64,000 nt of DNA, from positions 248,001 to 312,000 of the forward strand of contig JACRDF010000047.1 of the NCBI GenBank assembly GCA_016212925.1, in the 5' to 3' direction. Positions 16,450-25,840 of this stretch are shown piece after piece. The DNA comes from Desulfomonile tiedjei. GTDB taxonomy: Bacteria; Desulfobacterota; Desulfomonilia; Desulfomonilales; Desulfomonilaceae. Position 1 is the stretch's first letter; each line of letters starts with the position of its first letter. Position numbers and translations under genes: made by a program. A model generated the notes under the pieces. It worked only from the letters and a program-made list of their open reading frames with translations, searched no databases and was not told the DNA's origin.

Positions 16450-17352
16450 ATGTCAACCATAAGAAACTTATCGGCTTTTGCAAACCCCTTCTTGAAGTAC
16501 CACTTGACAGGCAAGCCGTCACCGGTCCTCGGCGGGTACAAAATAACCTACAATTGTAACCTCAAGTGTAGACACTGCCCTTACTGGAATAGGTCCGTGC
16601 CCGAGCAGGATTTTCCACGGGTTCGAAATACTCTGGAACGCCTCAGAGGGATAGGCGTGCAGATCCTCATATTGGAAGGCGGCGAGCCCTTGCTGTGGCG
16701 AGATGGCAAAAAGAACATTCGCCACGTGATCGAGGCGGCGCGAAGGCTTTTCCGGTGCGTCTGCATAACCACCAATGGCACGCTTTCGTGGGCAGATCTT
16801 GAGTTGGACCGCGTCTGGGTCAGCCTGGACGGTCCTCGCAGAGTGCATGACGAAATTCGCGGCCAGGGCGTTTTCGACAAGGTGTGGAAAAACCTGGAGC
16901 AAGAGGGGAACGGTCGGGCGCTCGTGAGCACCACCATCAGCACAGCCAATTCCAGCACTATACAGGAACTGCTCCAAACCCTCCGCGGCAGGGTAGCAGG
17001 AGTCACCATTCAGTTTTATTACCCGTACGCAGGCCTCCCTGACCCTCTATTCCTTCCTTTCAGTGAAAGGGCCCCGGTGCTGGAAAAGCTCAAGCAAATG
17101 AAAAAGGACGGGTATCCGGTGGCCAATTCTCTCATGAGCCTGGAGGATTTGAAAAAGGAGCGATGGACCTGCGAGGAAAAATTCTTGGCCAATGCCGAGC
17201 CTGACGGGACAGTTTTGCACGGATGTTATTTGAGGAACAGGGGTGCTTCAAAATGTTCGCTGTGTGGGTTCTCGGCTCACAATGAGATGTCCCTTGCCTT
17301 CAAAGGAAAAATGGAGGCAATAAGGACCGGCATGGGGATCTTTTTTCCGTAG
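16450..17352 (+). CDS. Radical SAM protein
   Basis: A 300-residue radical SAM enzyme. CNLKCRHCPYW near residue 34 is the [4Fe-4S]/SAM motif, followed by ILEGGEPLLW (GGE) and CITTNGT strands of the partial TIM barrel. The C-terminus holds further cysteines (WTCEEKFLANAEPDG, HGCYLRNRGASKCSLCGF), suggesting an auxiliary cluster or zinc site. A TTG at 16435 closer to AGGAAAG is also possible. Its look is that of the small radical SAM proteins used in hopanoid, peptide or cofactor modification. Substrate unknown. Confidence 0.85.
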   Translation: MSTIRNLSAFANPFLKYHLTGKPSPVLGGYKITYNCNLKCRHCPYWNRSVPEQDFPRVRNTLERLRGIGVQILILEGGEPLLWRDGKKNIRHVIEAARRLFRCVCITTNGTLSWADLELDRVWVSLDGPRRVHDEIRGQGVFDKVWKNLEQEGNGRALVSTTISTANSSTIQELLQTLRGRVAGVTIQFYYPYAGLPDPLFLPFSERAPVLEKLKQMKKDGYPVANSLMSLEDLKKERWTCEEKFLANAEPDGTVLHGCYLRNRGASKCSLCGFSAHNEMSLAFKGKMEAIRTGMGIFFP

Positions 17353-17368
17353 GGATTCAAAGTGGATG

Positions 17369-17400
17369 TGCGGGGGACCTCCTAGAGGTTCTCCCCGCGA
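17369..17400. terminator. Hairpin between convergent radical SAM and lon genes
   Basis: GCGGGGGACCTC-CTA-GAGGTTCTCCCCGC forms a stem of about 12 bp with one bulge in the 77-base gap between two convergent genes. There is no long T-run, so it may be a weak bidirectional terminator or a mRNA 3' end stabiliser. Confidence 0.5.
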
Positions 17401-17429
17401 TCGACCGCTTATTTGGATGAAGTCTGATA

Positions 17430-19862
17430 TCAATGGCCTTTAGCCACGTACTCCACTCTTGGTTCCGGGAACATCGGCAATATAGGTTGTTCCATCAAAT
17501 TAAACGGCTGGCAGGTCCTGGTTCCCGAAGCGAGCGCAATGTTAATCGCTTCACCCACATCGCTGATAAAGTGAAGAGTCATTTCTTCCTTTACGTAGTC
17601 AGGGAGATCTCGCAGACTGGACTGGTTCTTTTTCGGGAGTATAACTTCGCGAACACCAGCGCGGCGTGCAGCCAACAGTTTTTCTTTGATCCCACCAACC
17701 GGAAGTACTCGGCCCCTAAGCGTTAACTCCCCGGTCATAGCTACTTCTCTGCGCACGGGAACCCCAGTAAAGAAGGATGCCAGCGCAACGGCAATCGTTA
17801 TTCCCGCTGATGGGCCGTCCTTCGGAATGGCTCCCGCAGGGACATGAATGTGCAGGTCGGTCTGGGACAGAAGCCTCTCCTCAATACCGTGAAGGCTGCA
17901 AGTGTTTCTCAGATAGCTGAGTGCCGCTCGGGCTGATTCCTGCATGACGTCCCCGAGGCAGCCGGTCATTGTGAGATCCTTTTGCCCCCGGAACCCCGTT
18001 ACCTCCACAAATATTATGTCTCCACCACTTTCCGTCCACGCAAGGCCAGTGGCCGTGCCTACCTGGTCTTGCTCTTCCGCCAGATCGAAATAGAACTTCG
18101 GCGGGCCGAGAAGCTCCTCCACGATTTCGGGTCGTATCTCTTCCCGCAAGGGCAATCCTTGGGTAATCTCTCGCGCTACTTTGCGGCACACAGCGCCGAT
18201 TTGCCTTTCAAGGTTCCGGACGCCCGCTTCCCTAGTGAATGCCCTGATGATGTATCGAATCGCCTCAGGGGTGAAGCCAATCGGGTATTCACGGACGCCG
18301 TTGTCTTCCAGGGCTTTTCGAATGAGAAACTGCTCTGCAATCTTCTCTTTTTCCTCATCGGCATATCCCGGTATGCGGATCACTTCCATCCGGTCGCGCA
18401 ATGGGGCCGGAATGGGGTCCAGCTGATTGGCTGTGGCGATAAAAAGAACCCCACTCAGGTCGAATGGAATGTCCAGATAATGATCGCTGAAGGAATTGTT
18501 CTGCTCCGGGTCAAGGACCTCGAGCAAAGCGCATGCAGGATCTCCCCTGAAGTCTTGCCCGATCTTGTCCACCTCATCGAGCATGAAGACGGGGTTCCTA
18601 TTTCCTGCCCTACGGATCTCCTGAATGATCCTGCCCGGCATAGCTCCAATGTAGGTCCTGCGATGGCCCCTTATTTCGGCTTCATCACGCATGCCTCCCA
18701 GCGAAATCCTTTGAAACTTTCGGCCGAGTGCCCTCGCGATGGATTTCCCCAAGGAGGTTTTGCCCACGCCGGGCGGTCCGACGAAACAGAGAATGGGGCC
18801 TTTGTTATCCTCCTTGAGCTTGCGAATCGCCAGAAACTCCAAAATCCTGTCCTTGACCTTCGCCAGGTTATAATGGTCCTGATCGAGTATCCTCTGGGCC
18901 CTTGCGATGTCGAGGTTGTCCTCGGTCGTGGTACTCCAAGGCAAGCTGGTGATAACATCCAGATAGGTTCTGGAAACAATGTATTCCGGTGAGTGAGGAG
19001 GAATCCGTTCGAGTCTTTGCAGCTCGCGAGTGGCCACCTCCACTGCGTCGGTGGACATCCCGGAATCTCTTATCTTTTGGTGAAATTCCTTGATCTCGGT
19101 GCTATGGGGATCTTCCTCCGAGCTAAAGTCCTTTTGCATTGAGCGCATCTGCTGCCGGATGCCGATTTCTTTTTGACGTTTTGCGTATGCCGCGTTCGAA
19201 ATCGTATCGTTTGCGGCTTGAAGCCTTGGCTGGAGTGAGTGGACATCGGCTTGCAGGTAAGAGAAAGCGCCCTTAAGCCTGGCAAGAGGGTCTTCGATCT
19301 CCAGAATGCTTTGCTTTATGTCAGCTTGCAGAGGCAAATAGACTGCGATCAGGTCGGCTAGCCGGCCCGGGTCCTCCGCTCGCTCGATCATGGTCATGGC
19401 GTGGTCACTGATCGGTCTGCCCAAACTGAGGCTTAATTTGAAGAGCGAGGCCATGCTGCGAACCAATGGCTCCAGCAACTCTTGCGGCTCGCATCGTTCC
19501 TCGATCATGCTGACCTCACCCATGAGGTAAGGGTCATGCTGGATTTGTTTGATCAAACGCACACGGCAGATGCCGTCGGCAATGGCCTTGACGCCTCCGC
19601 TCTCCAGTCGCACCACCTGCTGGATGCGAGCCAGCGTCCCGACCATGCAGATCTCTTCACGAAGCGGATTCAGTCTATTTTTGGCTTTCTGATAAAAAAG
19701 GCCGACCAGATTCTCGCCGTCCACGACGGATTCGGCGAGTTTGACAACCCGAGATCCCTTCAAAAACAGCGGAACCATGACATTTGGGAAGACAACCATA
19801 TCCCTCAGAGGAAGAATAGGTACAACCGTGGGGAGATTCTCCACAAACTTTGAAGATTTCAT
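17430..19862 (-). CDS. lon: ATP-dependent protease Lon
   Basis: An 810-residue Lon, the normal length. The N-terminal substrate domain (about 10-210) begins VPILPLRDMVVFPN. The AAA+ module has Walker A GPPGVGKTS near 365 and Walker B VFMLDEVDKI. The protease domain has the Ser of PKDGPSAG and the Lys of GGIKEKLLAARRAG, the Ser-Lys dyad. A TTG at 19916 is in frame, but the predicted promoter would leave only about 8 bases of leader there. The ATG at 19862 gives a normal N-terminus and a 60-base leader. It degrades misfolded and regulatory proteins in the cytoplasm. Confidence 0.96.
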   Translation of the reverse strand: MKSSKFVENLPTVVPILPLRDMVVFPNVMVPLFLKGSRVVKLAESVVDGENLVGLFYQKAKNRLNPLREEICMVGTLARIQQVVRLESGGVKAIADGICRVRLIKQIQHDPYLMGEVSMIEERCEPQELLEPLVRSMASLFKLSLSLGRPISDHAMTMIERAEDPGRLADLIAVYLPLQADIKQSILEIEDPLARLKGAFSYLQADVHSLQPRLQAANDTISNAAYAKRQKEIGIRQQMRSMQKDFSSEEDPHSTEIKEFHQKIRDSGMSTDAVEVATRELQRLERIPPHSPEYIVSRTYLDVITSLPWSTTTEDNLDIARAQRILDQDHYNLAKVKDRILEFLAIRKLKEDNKGPILCFVGPPGVGKTSLGKSIARALGRKFQRISLGGMRDEAEIRGHRRTYIGAMPGRIIQEIRRAGNRNPVFMLDEVDKIGQDFRGDPACALLEVLDPEQNNSFSDHYLDIPFDLSGVLFIATANQLDPIPAPLRDRMEVIRIPGYADEEKEKIAEQFLIRKALEDNGVREYPIGFTPEAIRYIIRAFTREAGVRNLERQIGAVCRKVAREITQGLPLREEIRPEIVEELLGPPKFYFDLAEEQDQVGTATGLAWTESGGDIIFVEVTGFRGQKDLTMTGCLGDVMQESARAALSYLRNTCSLHGIEERLLSQTDLHIHVPAGAIPKDGPSAGITIAVALASFFTGVPVRREVAMTGELTLRGRVLPVGGIKEKLLAARRAGVREVILPKKNQSSLRDLPDYVKEEMTLHFISDVGEAINIALASGTRTCQPFNLMEQPILPMFPEPRVEYVAKGH

Positions 19863-19930
19863 AACGACACCACACCCATCCCGCGAAGAATTGATTGCAT
19901 GCGATTTAATGGTCAAAAAAATGTAGCGCT

Positions 19931-19959
19931 AACATATCTGATTTTAACGGAAAAGTCAA
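19931..19959 (-). promoter_or_regulatory. Sigma-70 type promoter of lon
   Basis: On the minus strand, TTGACT (19954-19959) and TATGTT (19931-19936) are separated by exactly 17 bases. Transcription would begin near 19924, supporting the ATG at 19862 as start of Lon. Nothing else was recognised in the 19863-20150 gap, which is AT-rich around 20040-20100. Confidence 0.6.
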
Positions 19960-20150
19960 GAACGACGCGAAAAGGGGCTTGCAGAAGTTGTGACAGGGGG
20001 GTTTTTCGTATGATGATGCTAGGTAGGTTTAACACTAGAAATCAACATTTTGTATAAACTTTCGCGTCAACTAGTTAATATATTTTTTTCACGTCGATGC
20101 CGGGGGGATCGCGAGCACGAAACGGCCGCCTCTGATGTTCAACACAATTG

Positions 20151-23100
20151 CTAAAAAGAGATCAATTCAATGAGATCCTCGCGGGTAAAGTGCTTTATGA
20201 GCGACTTGTCATCCTGTTTGACTATGGAATCCATGAGACGCCTTTTCTTATCAATGACCCAGTCGATTTTTTCCTCAAGGGTATTTTCCGTGATTAACTT
20301 GAAAACCTGGACGCCTCGCGTCTGCCCGATCCTGTGAACCCTGTCGGTGGCCTGCTCTTCCCGAGCGGAATTCCACCAACGGTCATAATGAATCACTACC
20401 GACGCGGCGGTGAGGTCGATTCCGAGACCCGCGGCCCTCAGTGAGGCGCTAAACACCATGCAATTGGGATCTGAGTTGAATCGCTTTATTGCCTCCGCTC
20501 GCTTCGGAGTCCGGACATTTCCCTTTATGGTTGCGAATTCAATCTCCTGATCCGACAGAAACGATTCTATAAGGTCCAGCATCTTCACGTACTGACTGAA
20601 GACCACCACCTTTTGCCCCGAGCCCAGACTTTCATCGAGAAGCTCCAGGAAGAGGTCCCATTTTCCTGAAGCGTACTTGCGGTAGTCCCTGCCTTCCCCT
20701 TCAAGCAAAGCGGGGTGGTTACAGATTTGCTTGAGGTAGTTTAAGACCGCAAAAATGTGCATATAAGGGACTTTTTGATCCGGGTCCTTCAGGGTCATCA
20801 CCAGATCTTTGCCCTGGTTTTCGACCACGTCCCGATAGAAACGTATCTGGTCCTCTGTCAAAGAGCACCGGCGAATGTCCTCGATCTTAGGCGGCAGTTC
20901 TTTGAGCACCTGTTCTTTTTTGCGGCGCAGAGTGAACGGCTGGATCATCCGGGACAGCTTCTCCCTGGTCGGTCGGTCCGAGGCCTCCTCAATAGGGTAC
21001 CGAAAATGGTTCTCGAAGAGCGAATTAGACATCAGATAACCTGGGAGCACTATATCGAAGAGGGACTTCAGATCCGTGACCGTGTTCTCAATAGGGGTGC
21101 CCGTCAGACCTATAGTGCAGACCGCTTCCAACGCCTTCACAGCCGCGTAGGTCTTTGTCGTCGCATTCTTTACGGTCTGAATTTCATCAAGAACGAGCAA
21201 TTCAAAGCGGTATTCCGCCAACATCTCTATGTCCCGCAGCGCGATCCCGTACGAGGTGATTATCAGGCTATGGGCTGCAAAGCCTTCTTCGAACGACCGA
21301 TCCGTGCCGTGATAAACATAGGGGTCAAGGTATGGCGCGTAAGTCAGGACTTTGTCTTTCCAGTGACTCAGGACCGTAGTCGGACAAACCACCAGGAAGC
21401 GCATCATTGGCCGGCTCCTGCTGACGTGGTGATTTATGCCGGTCATCAGCGCCATAACCTGATGCGTTTTCCCGAGCCCCATGTCGTCGCACAGGAGCCC
21501 TGAAAAGCCATTCTCATAGAGGAACCAGAGCCAGGCGTAACCGTTTTTCTGGTACCCTCGGAGCTTCCCCTTCATCGCGCTCACTGAGGGAAGCCGGCCT
21601 GGTGGTTTGAGCATCTCCAGGTCCTCGAACCAGGACTTTGTGCCGGTCGAGGGAAATCGCTTCTCCAGACGGTCGTGCATGGCCAAGAAACGCAGGTACT
21701 CGGTTCTTCCCACCGTCAGACTGTTATCTTTGAGATTTGGCTGGTCCTCGAGCCCGTCCATCCAGGAAAAGGCGGACGACATTGTATCGACCCACTTATC
21801 TCCGTGGACCAGGAAGCGGACCTTGCCCCGTCTCGCGTTGAAAATCTCCTGGAAGGACATACGAAAGTCGCCGAAATTATATTTAATGTCGAGCGTGATT
21901 CCCTCGTCGCCGGAGAACTCATGATCCACCGTCACGCTTTCGTACTGTTCAACGGTCTGACGGTTTAAAAGGCCGGGTTCCATGAACAGCCCGGGCTCGG
22001 TTCTCAATGAATCACCGCAGGCTTCGAGGAAAGTGGTGATCTGCTCCGCGGGCACGAAGATTTTCTTCTGAGGCGAAAAGTACTCTGCCGGAAGACCGCT
22101 CGCGCTTACGGCGATCCTGAAAAATCCCCAATCGGGGAAGAAATAGTATGTTCCGAAAAAGTGTCGTTCGAGCTTGGTCCTGTCCAGATACGCATCCTGC
22201 GCGTCCGCGTCCGGATCGGGGTTTTCCACGATAGGAGTGATACACAGCGACGATGAGGCCGTCCGATCGATGCGATAGCCCGTCTTCAGGGGTTGGGGAT
22301 GTATCGGCAAATCTGTTCCGATGGCCTCTTTTTTCTCTCCCATTTCGATGACGACACCGACAAGATTTCTTGGCGGCACCAGGCGGAGAATAACGCTTTC
22401 CGCTTCGTCCAGGGCTTCCACAATGAGTTCTTGCTTATGTTCGAGAAATCGGAAATTGAATGTGCCTCCGCTGCGCCCTGCAGCAAGGAATCCCACCTTA
22501 GCGATACGGTGCCAGACACTGTCCTCAAGATGCTGGCGGATGGACTTCACTCCTCTCCGATTGATTTCCTCCTCTGCATCGGTGAGCTGCCACGGCCTTC
22601 GGCGGAGGAACGGGACGTTCGGATCTTTTAGCTTGCGGCCGTACATCCGGCGGAAAAGCGTGGAATCTATGTCCCTTCGTATAATGTCGAAGAACTCGTG
22701 CAAAAATTCCTCGACCAGACGCTCGCCCGGCATAAAGGCCAAAATTTCGTTTTGGTTGCGGTCCGCAAAGACAATCCGCAGGCCTTCGCCTCCGTGATTC
22801 ACCTGTGTTCTAAAGCCCAGCACCGAATCACCGAAGCTCTTAAAGCCGAACCAGCTGATCTCGTACCAGAAGCTGTCCTGAAAGTCTTCTCCCAGGGATT
22901 TCAGTCGCCCGGTTTGAGGGTCGGGCCGCAGAACATATCGGACAAACGAGACAATATGATGGCAATAGGTCCGTGTGCTCGATCGGAAGCACCCGCAGGT
23001 GGCCCGACTGAGGACCTTGGTCTCTGGGTCAAGGGTTATGTGGACGTTGACTCCCTTTCCGGAGCCTTCACTGACAAGGCCGAAGTATGATTCTCTTCCG

Positions 23101-23252
23101 AAGTTAATATGCGAAATTCGCGAACTCTCCGCCAGGTGGAGCCCTTGTTCGAGCACTTCCGTATTGAATTGGCGAGTGATCTCTGCTGGTAGCTCTCCCC
23201 CCCCGGTTGCATCCGCAACGGTCTTCTTCAATTGTATCACTTTTCCGAACAC
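20151..23252 (-). CDS. SWIM zinc-finger SNF2-family helicase
   Basis: A 1033-residue Swi2/Snf2 ATPase. The N-terminal SWIM finger (CGCFRSSTRTYCHHIV, about 85-100) is followed by a long linker to about 560. The helicase core carries motif I DDMGLGKT, motif II LDEIQ, motif III GLTGTPIEN, and in lobe 2 VVVFSQY, SASLRAAGLGIDLTAAS and DRVHRIGQTR. Such proteins translocate on double-stranded DNA to remodel nucleoprotein or stalled RNA polymerase (RapA-like idea). The start is GTG with CAGGAG 8 bases before it. It is preceded by a good promoter and is a single-gene unit. Confidence 0.92.
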   Translation of the reverse strand: MFGKVIQLKKTVADATGGGELPAEITRQFNTEVLEQGLHLAESSRISHINFGRESYFGLVSEGSGKGVNVHITLDPETKVLSRATCGCFRSSTRTYCHHIVSFVRYVLRPDPQTGRLKSLGEDFQDSFWYEISWFGFKSFGDSVLGFRTQVNHGGEGLRIVFADRNQNEILAFMPGERLVEEFLHEFFDIIRRDIDSTLFRRMYGRKLKDPNVPFLRRRPWQLTDAEEEINRRGVKSIRQHLEDSVWHRIAKVGFLAAGRSGGTFNFRFLEHKQELIVEALDEAESVILRLVPPRNLVGVVIEMGEKKEAIGTDLPIHPQPLKTGYRIDRTASSSLCITPIVENPDPDADAQDAYLDRTKLERHFFGTYYFFPDWGFFRIAVSASGLPAEYFSPQKKIFVPAEQITTFLEACGDSLRTEPGLFMEPGLLNRQTVEQYESVTVDHEFSGDEGITLDIKYNFGDFRMSFQEIFNARRGKVRFLVHGDKWVDTMSSAFSWMDGLEDQPNLKDNSLTVGRTEYLRFLAMHDRLEKRFPSTGTKSWFEDLEMLKPPGRLPSVSAMKGKLRGYQKNGYAWLWFLYENGFSGLLCDDMGLGKTHQVMALMTGINHHVSRSRPMMRFLVVCPTTVLSHWKDKVLTYAPYLDPYVYHGTDRSFEEGFAAHSLIITSYGIALRDIEMLAEYRFELLVLDEIQTVKNATTKTYAAVKALEAVCTIGLTGTPIENTVTDLKSLFDIVLPGYLMSNSLFENHFRYPIEEASDRPTREKLSRMIQPFTLRRKKEQVLKELPPKIEDIRRCSLTEDQIRFYRDVVENQGKDLVMTLKDPDQKVPYMHIFAVLNYLKQICNHPALLEGEGRDYRKYASGKWDLFLELLDESLGSGQKVVVFSQYVKMLDLIESFLSDQEIEFATIKGNVRTPKRAEAIKRFNSDPNCMVFSASLRAAGLGIDLTAASVVIHYDRWWNSAREEQATDRVHRIGQTRGVQVFKLITENTLEEKIDWVIDKKRRLMDSIVKQDDKSLIKHFTREDLIELISF

Positions 23253-23297
23253 TTAAATCTCCTGTAACCAAACCCCCAGTCTATAGACCACGGGGCG

Positions 23298-23326
23298 TGG
23301 ATACCACAACCAATAGGGGTTGTCAA
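23298..23326 (-). promoter_or_regulatory. Promoter of the SNF2 helicase gene
   Basis: A consensus -35 TTGACA (23321-23326) stands 17 bases from TATCCA (23298-23303) on the minus strand, about 45 bases before the GTG start. The -10 is a 3-of-6 match only. Confidence 0.5.
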
Positions 23327-23482
23327 TCTTTAAATTATAGATTTAAACATTGAAGACAAGGGATTTTTATAAAAGAATTTATAGTCATAAAATTAACCTA
23401 AAAGTTAATCATGCGCCGCCTGTAATTTCCTAATCGCGAAAATCACTACGGAAATCGCGATCCATGACTGAATCAGAGACGT

Positions 23483-23506
23483 AAGGACACTACGGATTGT
23501 GTCCTT
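23483..23506. promoter_or_regulatory. Perfect inverted repeat AAGGACAC/GTGTCCTT
   Basis: Eight-base arms with an 8-base spacer lie in the gap between divergent transcripts. There is no T-run, so an operator is as likely as a terminator. About 25 bases to the left lie two AATCGCGA copies 20 bases apart. Confidence 0.4.
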
Positions 23507-23548
23507 CCGGCAAACCTCCACAATCTGTCAGTCACAACCAAGCGTAAT

Positions 23549-23695
23549 CATTCAGTTACGCGGGGGAGTTGCCACTTTTCTGCCATTGCGAGGAGTGAAA
23601 TCCCGCGTTCCGCGGGAAAGCAATCTCGGCCTTTAGGCGCTGAGATTGCTTCGCTGCGCCCGCAATGACATTCTTTCGCCGCTGGAAACTGAATG
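23549..23695. repeat. MITE-like palindromic element R1 (147 bp)
   Basis: Outer ends CATTCAGTT and AACTGAATG are inverted repeats. Inside them CATTGCGAGG...AGCAATCTC (23583-23627) pairs with GAGATTGCTTCGC...CGCAATG (23642-23668), so nearly the whole element can fold. The same outer and inner ends occur at 26800-26988, and the inner part at 33219-33294. It contains no ORF. It lies 140 bases before the membrane fusion protein gene. Confidence 0.75.
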
Positions 23696-23835
23696 GTTTC
23701 AACCTCAATGCCATCGCGCTTGTGAGAAGCTGCTTTTGCTGATAACATTCTTCGGCCCTGCGCGAGCAAAAGAAGCATGAAGGGGAGTCCAAACGTCGGC
23801 CGGCAGCCGGCGTCAAATGCACGGGATACTGCGCA

Positions 23836-24870
23836 ATGAACAAGAAGAAAATCGCTCTGTTGGTTGCACTTGTCTTTCTAGCTGTGGTTGGGCTTGGCGT
23901 GATGGTCCATTTGAGAGATCGAAACCACGTGGAAGGAAAGATCTTCGTCAGCGGAAACATCGAGGCCACCGAAACGGATCTCTCTTTCAGATTGAGCGGC
24001 CAGATAATCAGTCTCCCGATAGAAGAAGGGGACCGGCTGAAAAAGAACCAAGTGGTCGCCAAGCTCGATATTGACACTCTTACGGCTCAGAAAGGAGCAG
24101 CGGAAGCTGATCTGGCTAATGCCAGAGCCGTTCTGGACGAACTAGAGGAGGGCACCCGCGTCGAAGAGATTGCACAGGCCAGGGCCCAATGGAAAGCGGC
24201 GGAAAGCAGGCTCAAACTGGCAAAGGATGAATACCATCGCTATCTGGCGCTGTTTAGGGAAGGGGTGGTATCAGCCTCCAACTTCGACTCGAGAGACAGC
24301 ACTTACAAAGTCGCGCTCGAAGATTACAACAATTCGACCCAACGGCTGAAAGAACTCGAAACCGGGCCCAGAGAGCAGCAGATTCGCGCCGCGCGGGCAC
24401 GCTGGGAAGGGGCCCAATGGAACCTCGAAAGAATCAAGCTCGATATCGAACATTCCACATTGGCGACCCCCACGGCCTCGGTGGTGCTGGTCAAAGCAGC
24501 GGAGTTGGGGGAGGTGACTCTGCCGGGGGCCACTGTGGCCACGGTTGCAGCCATAGATGAGGTCTGGCTCAAGGGTTACGTGAGCGAAAGAGACCTCGGC
24601 AAGGTAAAGCTTGGGCAAAAGGCCGAAATCACTACCGACACATTTCCCGGCAAGATCTATCCCGGTGTTGTGACCTTTATTTCATCCAGAGCAGAGTTCA
24701 CACCCAAAAATGTTCAGACGCGAGAAGAAAGGATCAAGCAAGTTTTCAGAGTTAAGGTAACGATCCAAAACCCGGAGCAGGAGTTGAAGATCGGCATGCC
24801 CGCGGAAGGATATGTCGTCGTGGATGAAGAGCATGCGAAAAAAGCGGGGGTGTCGACGCGTGGGAAATAG
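23836..24870 (+). CDS. HlyD/YbhG-type membrane fusion protein
   Basis: A 344-residue periplasmic adaptor with an N-terminal membrane anchor (IALLVALVFLAVVGLGVMV), a lipoyl-like half motif (GNIEATETDLSFRLSGQI), a long alpha-helical hairpin (about 85-215, ADLANARAVLDELEEG ... RARWEGAQWNLERIK), and a beta-barrel end containing VWLKGYVSERDLGKVKLGQKAEI. It would link the inner-membrane ABC pump encoded downstream to an outer-membrane channel. No outer-membrane factor gene is present in the window. It overlaps the first ATPase gene by 11 bases. Confidence 0.9.
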   Translation: MNKKKIALLVALVFLAVVGLGVMVHLRDRNHVEGKIFVSGNIEATETDLSFRLSGQIISLPIEEGDRLKKNQVVAKLDIDTLTAQKGAAEADLANARAVLDELEEGTRVEEIAQARAQWKAAESRLKLAKDEYHRYLALFREGVVSASNFDSRDSTYKVALEDYNNSTQRLKELETGPREQQIRAARARWEGAQWNLERIKLDIEHSTLATPTASVVLVKAAELGEVTLPGATVATVAAIDEVWLKGYVSERDLGKVKLGQKAEITTDTFPGKIYPGVVTFISSRAEFTPKNVQTREERIKQVFRVKVTIQNPEQELKIGMPAEGYVVVDEEHAKKAGVSTRGK

Positions 24871-25840
24871 CGTGGGTCACAATCCGGAAACACCGTCGAT
24901 CATCCGGACTGAAAAGCTCTGCCGCGACTTTGGTGAGGTCCAAGCGGTGCGGAACCTGGACCTGGAGGTGAAGCGCGGCGAACTCTTTGGCATTGTTGGG
25001 CCTGACGGCGCGGGCAAGACCACTACCATGCGTATGCTGGCAGGCATTCTAGCCCCGACTTCCGGCAAGGCCTGGGTTGACGATGTCTCAATCGTAGACG
25101 ACCCTGAGGAGATAAAAGAGCACATAGCGTACATGCCTCAGCGGTTCGGTCTGTATCAGGACCTGACCGTAATGGAGAACCTTGTCTTCTACGCAGATCT
25201 TTTCCAAGTCCCCAAGGCAGAACGCGGCCCCAGGATCGACACGCTGCTGGGTTTCAGTCGCCTGGCTCCCTTCAAGGACAGATTTGCCGGGGCCCTGTCC
25301 GGAGGGATGAAACAGAAGCTGGGCCTTGCCTGTGCCCTCATCCATTCGCCCCGCCTGTTACTCTTGGACGAACCCACCAACGGGGTTGACCCGGTCTCCC
25401 GCCGTGATTTCTGGAAGATCCTTTACGACCTTGTAAAGGAGAAAATCTCTATAGTGATTACGACCGCTTACCTCGACGAAGCTGAGCGAACCAACCGCGT
25501 GGCCTTGATGCACAAGGGATCTATCATTCAGCTGGGTGAGCCTCGCGCGCTAAAAGGCATGGTCAGCGGCCTAATGATGGAGCTTGTCTGTTCGGGCCTG
25601 AACCGTGCCAAGGAGGTGCTTTTGCGCGTGCCTGAAGTCATCGACGCAAATGTTTTCGGCGACGCGCTCCATGTCCGAGTGAAGGACGAGCAGTATGCTG
25701 ATGTGGTTCGCGAAACACTCCAGCGGGAGGGCATGAAGATTGATTCCTTGAGGAGGATTACGCCCGCGATGGAAGACGCTTTCCTGTCGCTGATCCCTAA
25801 GAATGATGTGTCCAAAGCATCAGCCGAGGAAGTGCGGTGA
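24860..25840 (+). CDS. ABC transporter ATP-binding protein 1 (YbhF N-half-like)
   Basis: A 326-residue ABC ATPase. Walker A is GPDGAGKTTT (Asp where most have Asn), the signature LSGGMKQKLGLA is intact, Walker B is LLLLDEPTNGVDP, and the switch-region residue is in TTAYLDEAERTN (the H-loop position reads A-Y rather than H-Y). The GTG at 24860 follows GGGGGT by 8 bases. Energises a drug, lipid or solvent exporter together with the second ATPase. E. coli YbhF carries two such domains in one chain. Here they are separate genes. Confidence 0.9.
   Translation: MGNSVGHNPETPSIIRTEKLCRDFGEVQAVRNLDLEVKRGELFGIVGPDGAGKTTTMRMLAGILAPTSGKAWVDDVSIVDDPEEIKEHIAYMPQRFGLYQDLTVMENLVFYADLFQVPKAERGPRIDTLLGFSRLAPFKDRFAGALSGGMKQKLGLACALIHSPRLLLLDEPTNGVDPVSRRDFWKILYDLVKEKISIVITTAYLDEAERTNRVALMHKGSIIQLGEPRALKGMVSGLMMELVCSGLNRAKEVLLRVPEVIDANVFGDALHVRVKDEQYADVVRETLQREGMKIDSLRRITPAMEDAFLSLIPKNDVSKASAEEVR

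Larger units (their letters stand above)
23253..23835. other. 583-base divergent intergenic region
   Basis: From left to right: the helicase promoter (23298-23326), an AT-rich stretch (23320-23420), two copies of AATCGCGA (23432-23460), a perfect 8-bp inverted repeat (23483-23506), and a 147-bp MITE-like element (23549-23695). No gene was found. The promoter of the export operon must lie in here or after the repeat but could not be pinned down. Confidence 0.6.

Noticed and set aside
17982-18992. 336-residue plus-strand frame
   Set aside because: Antisense to the AAA and protease regions of Lon, which are intact.
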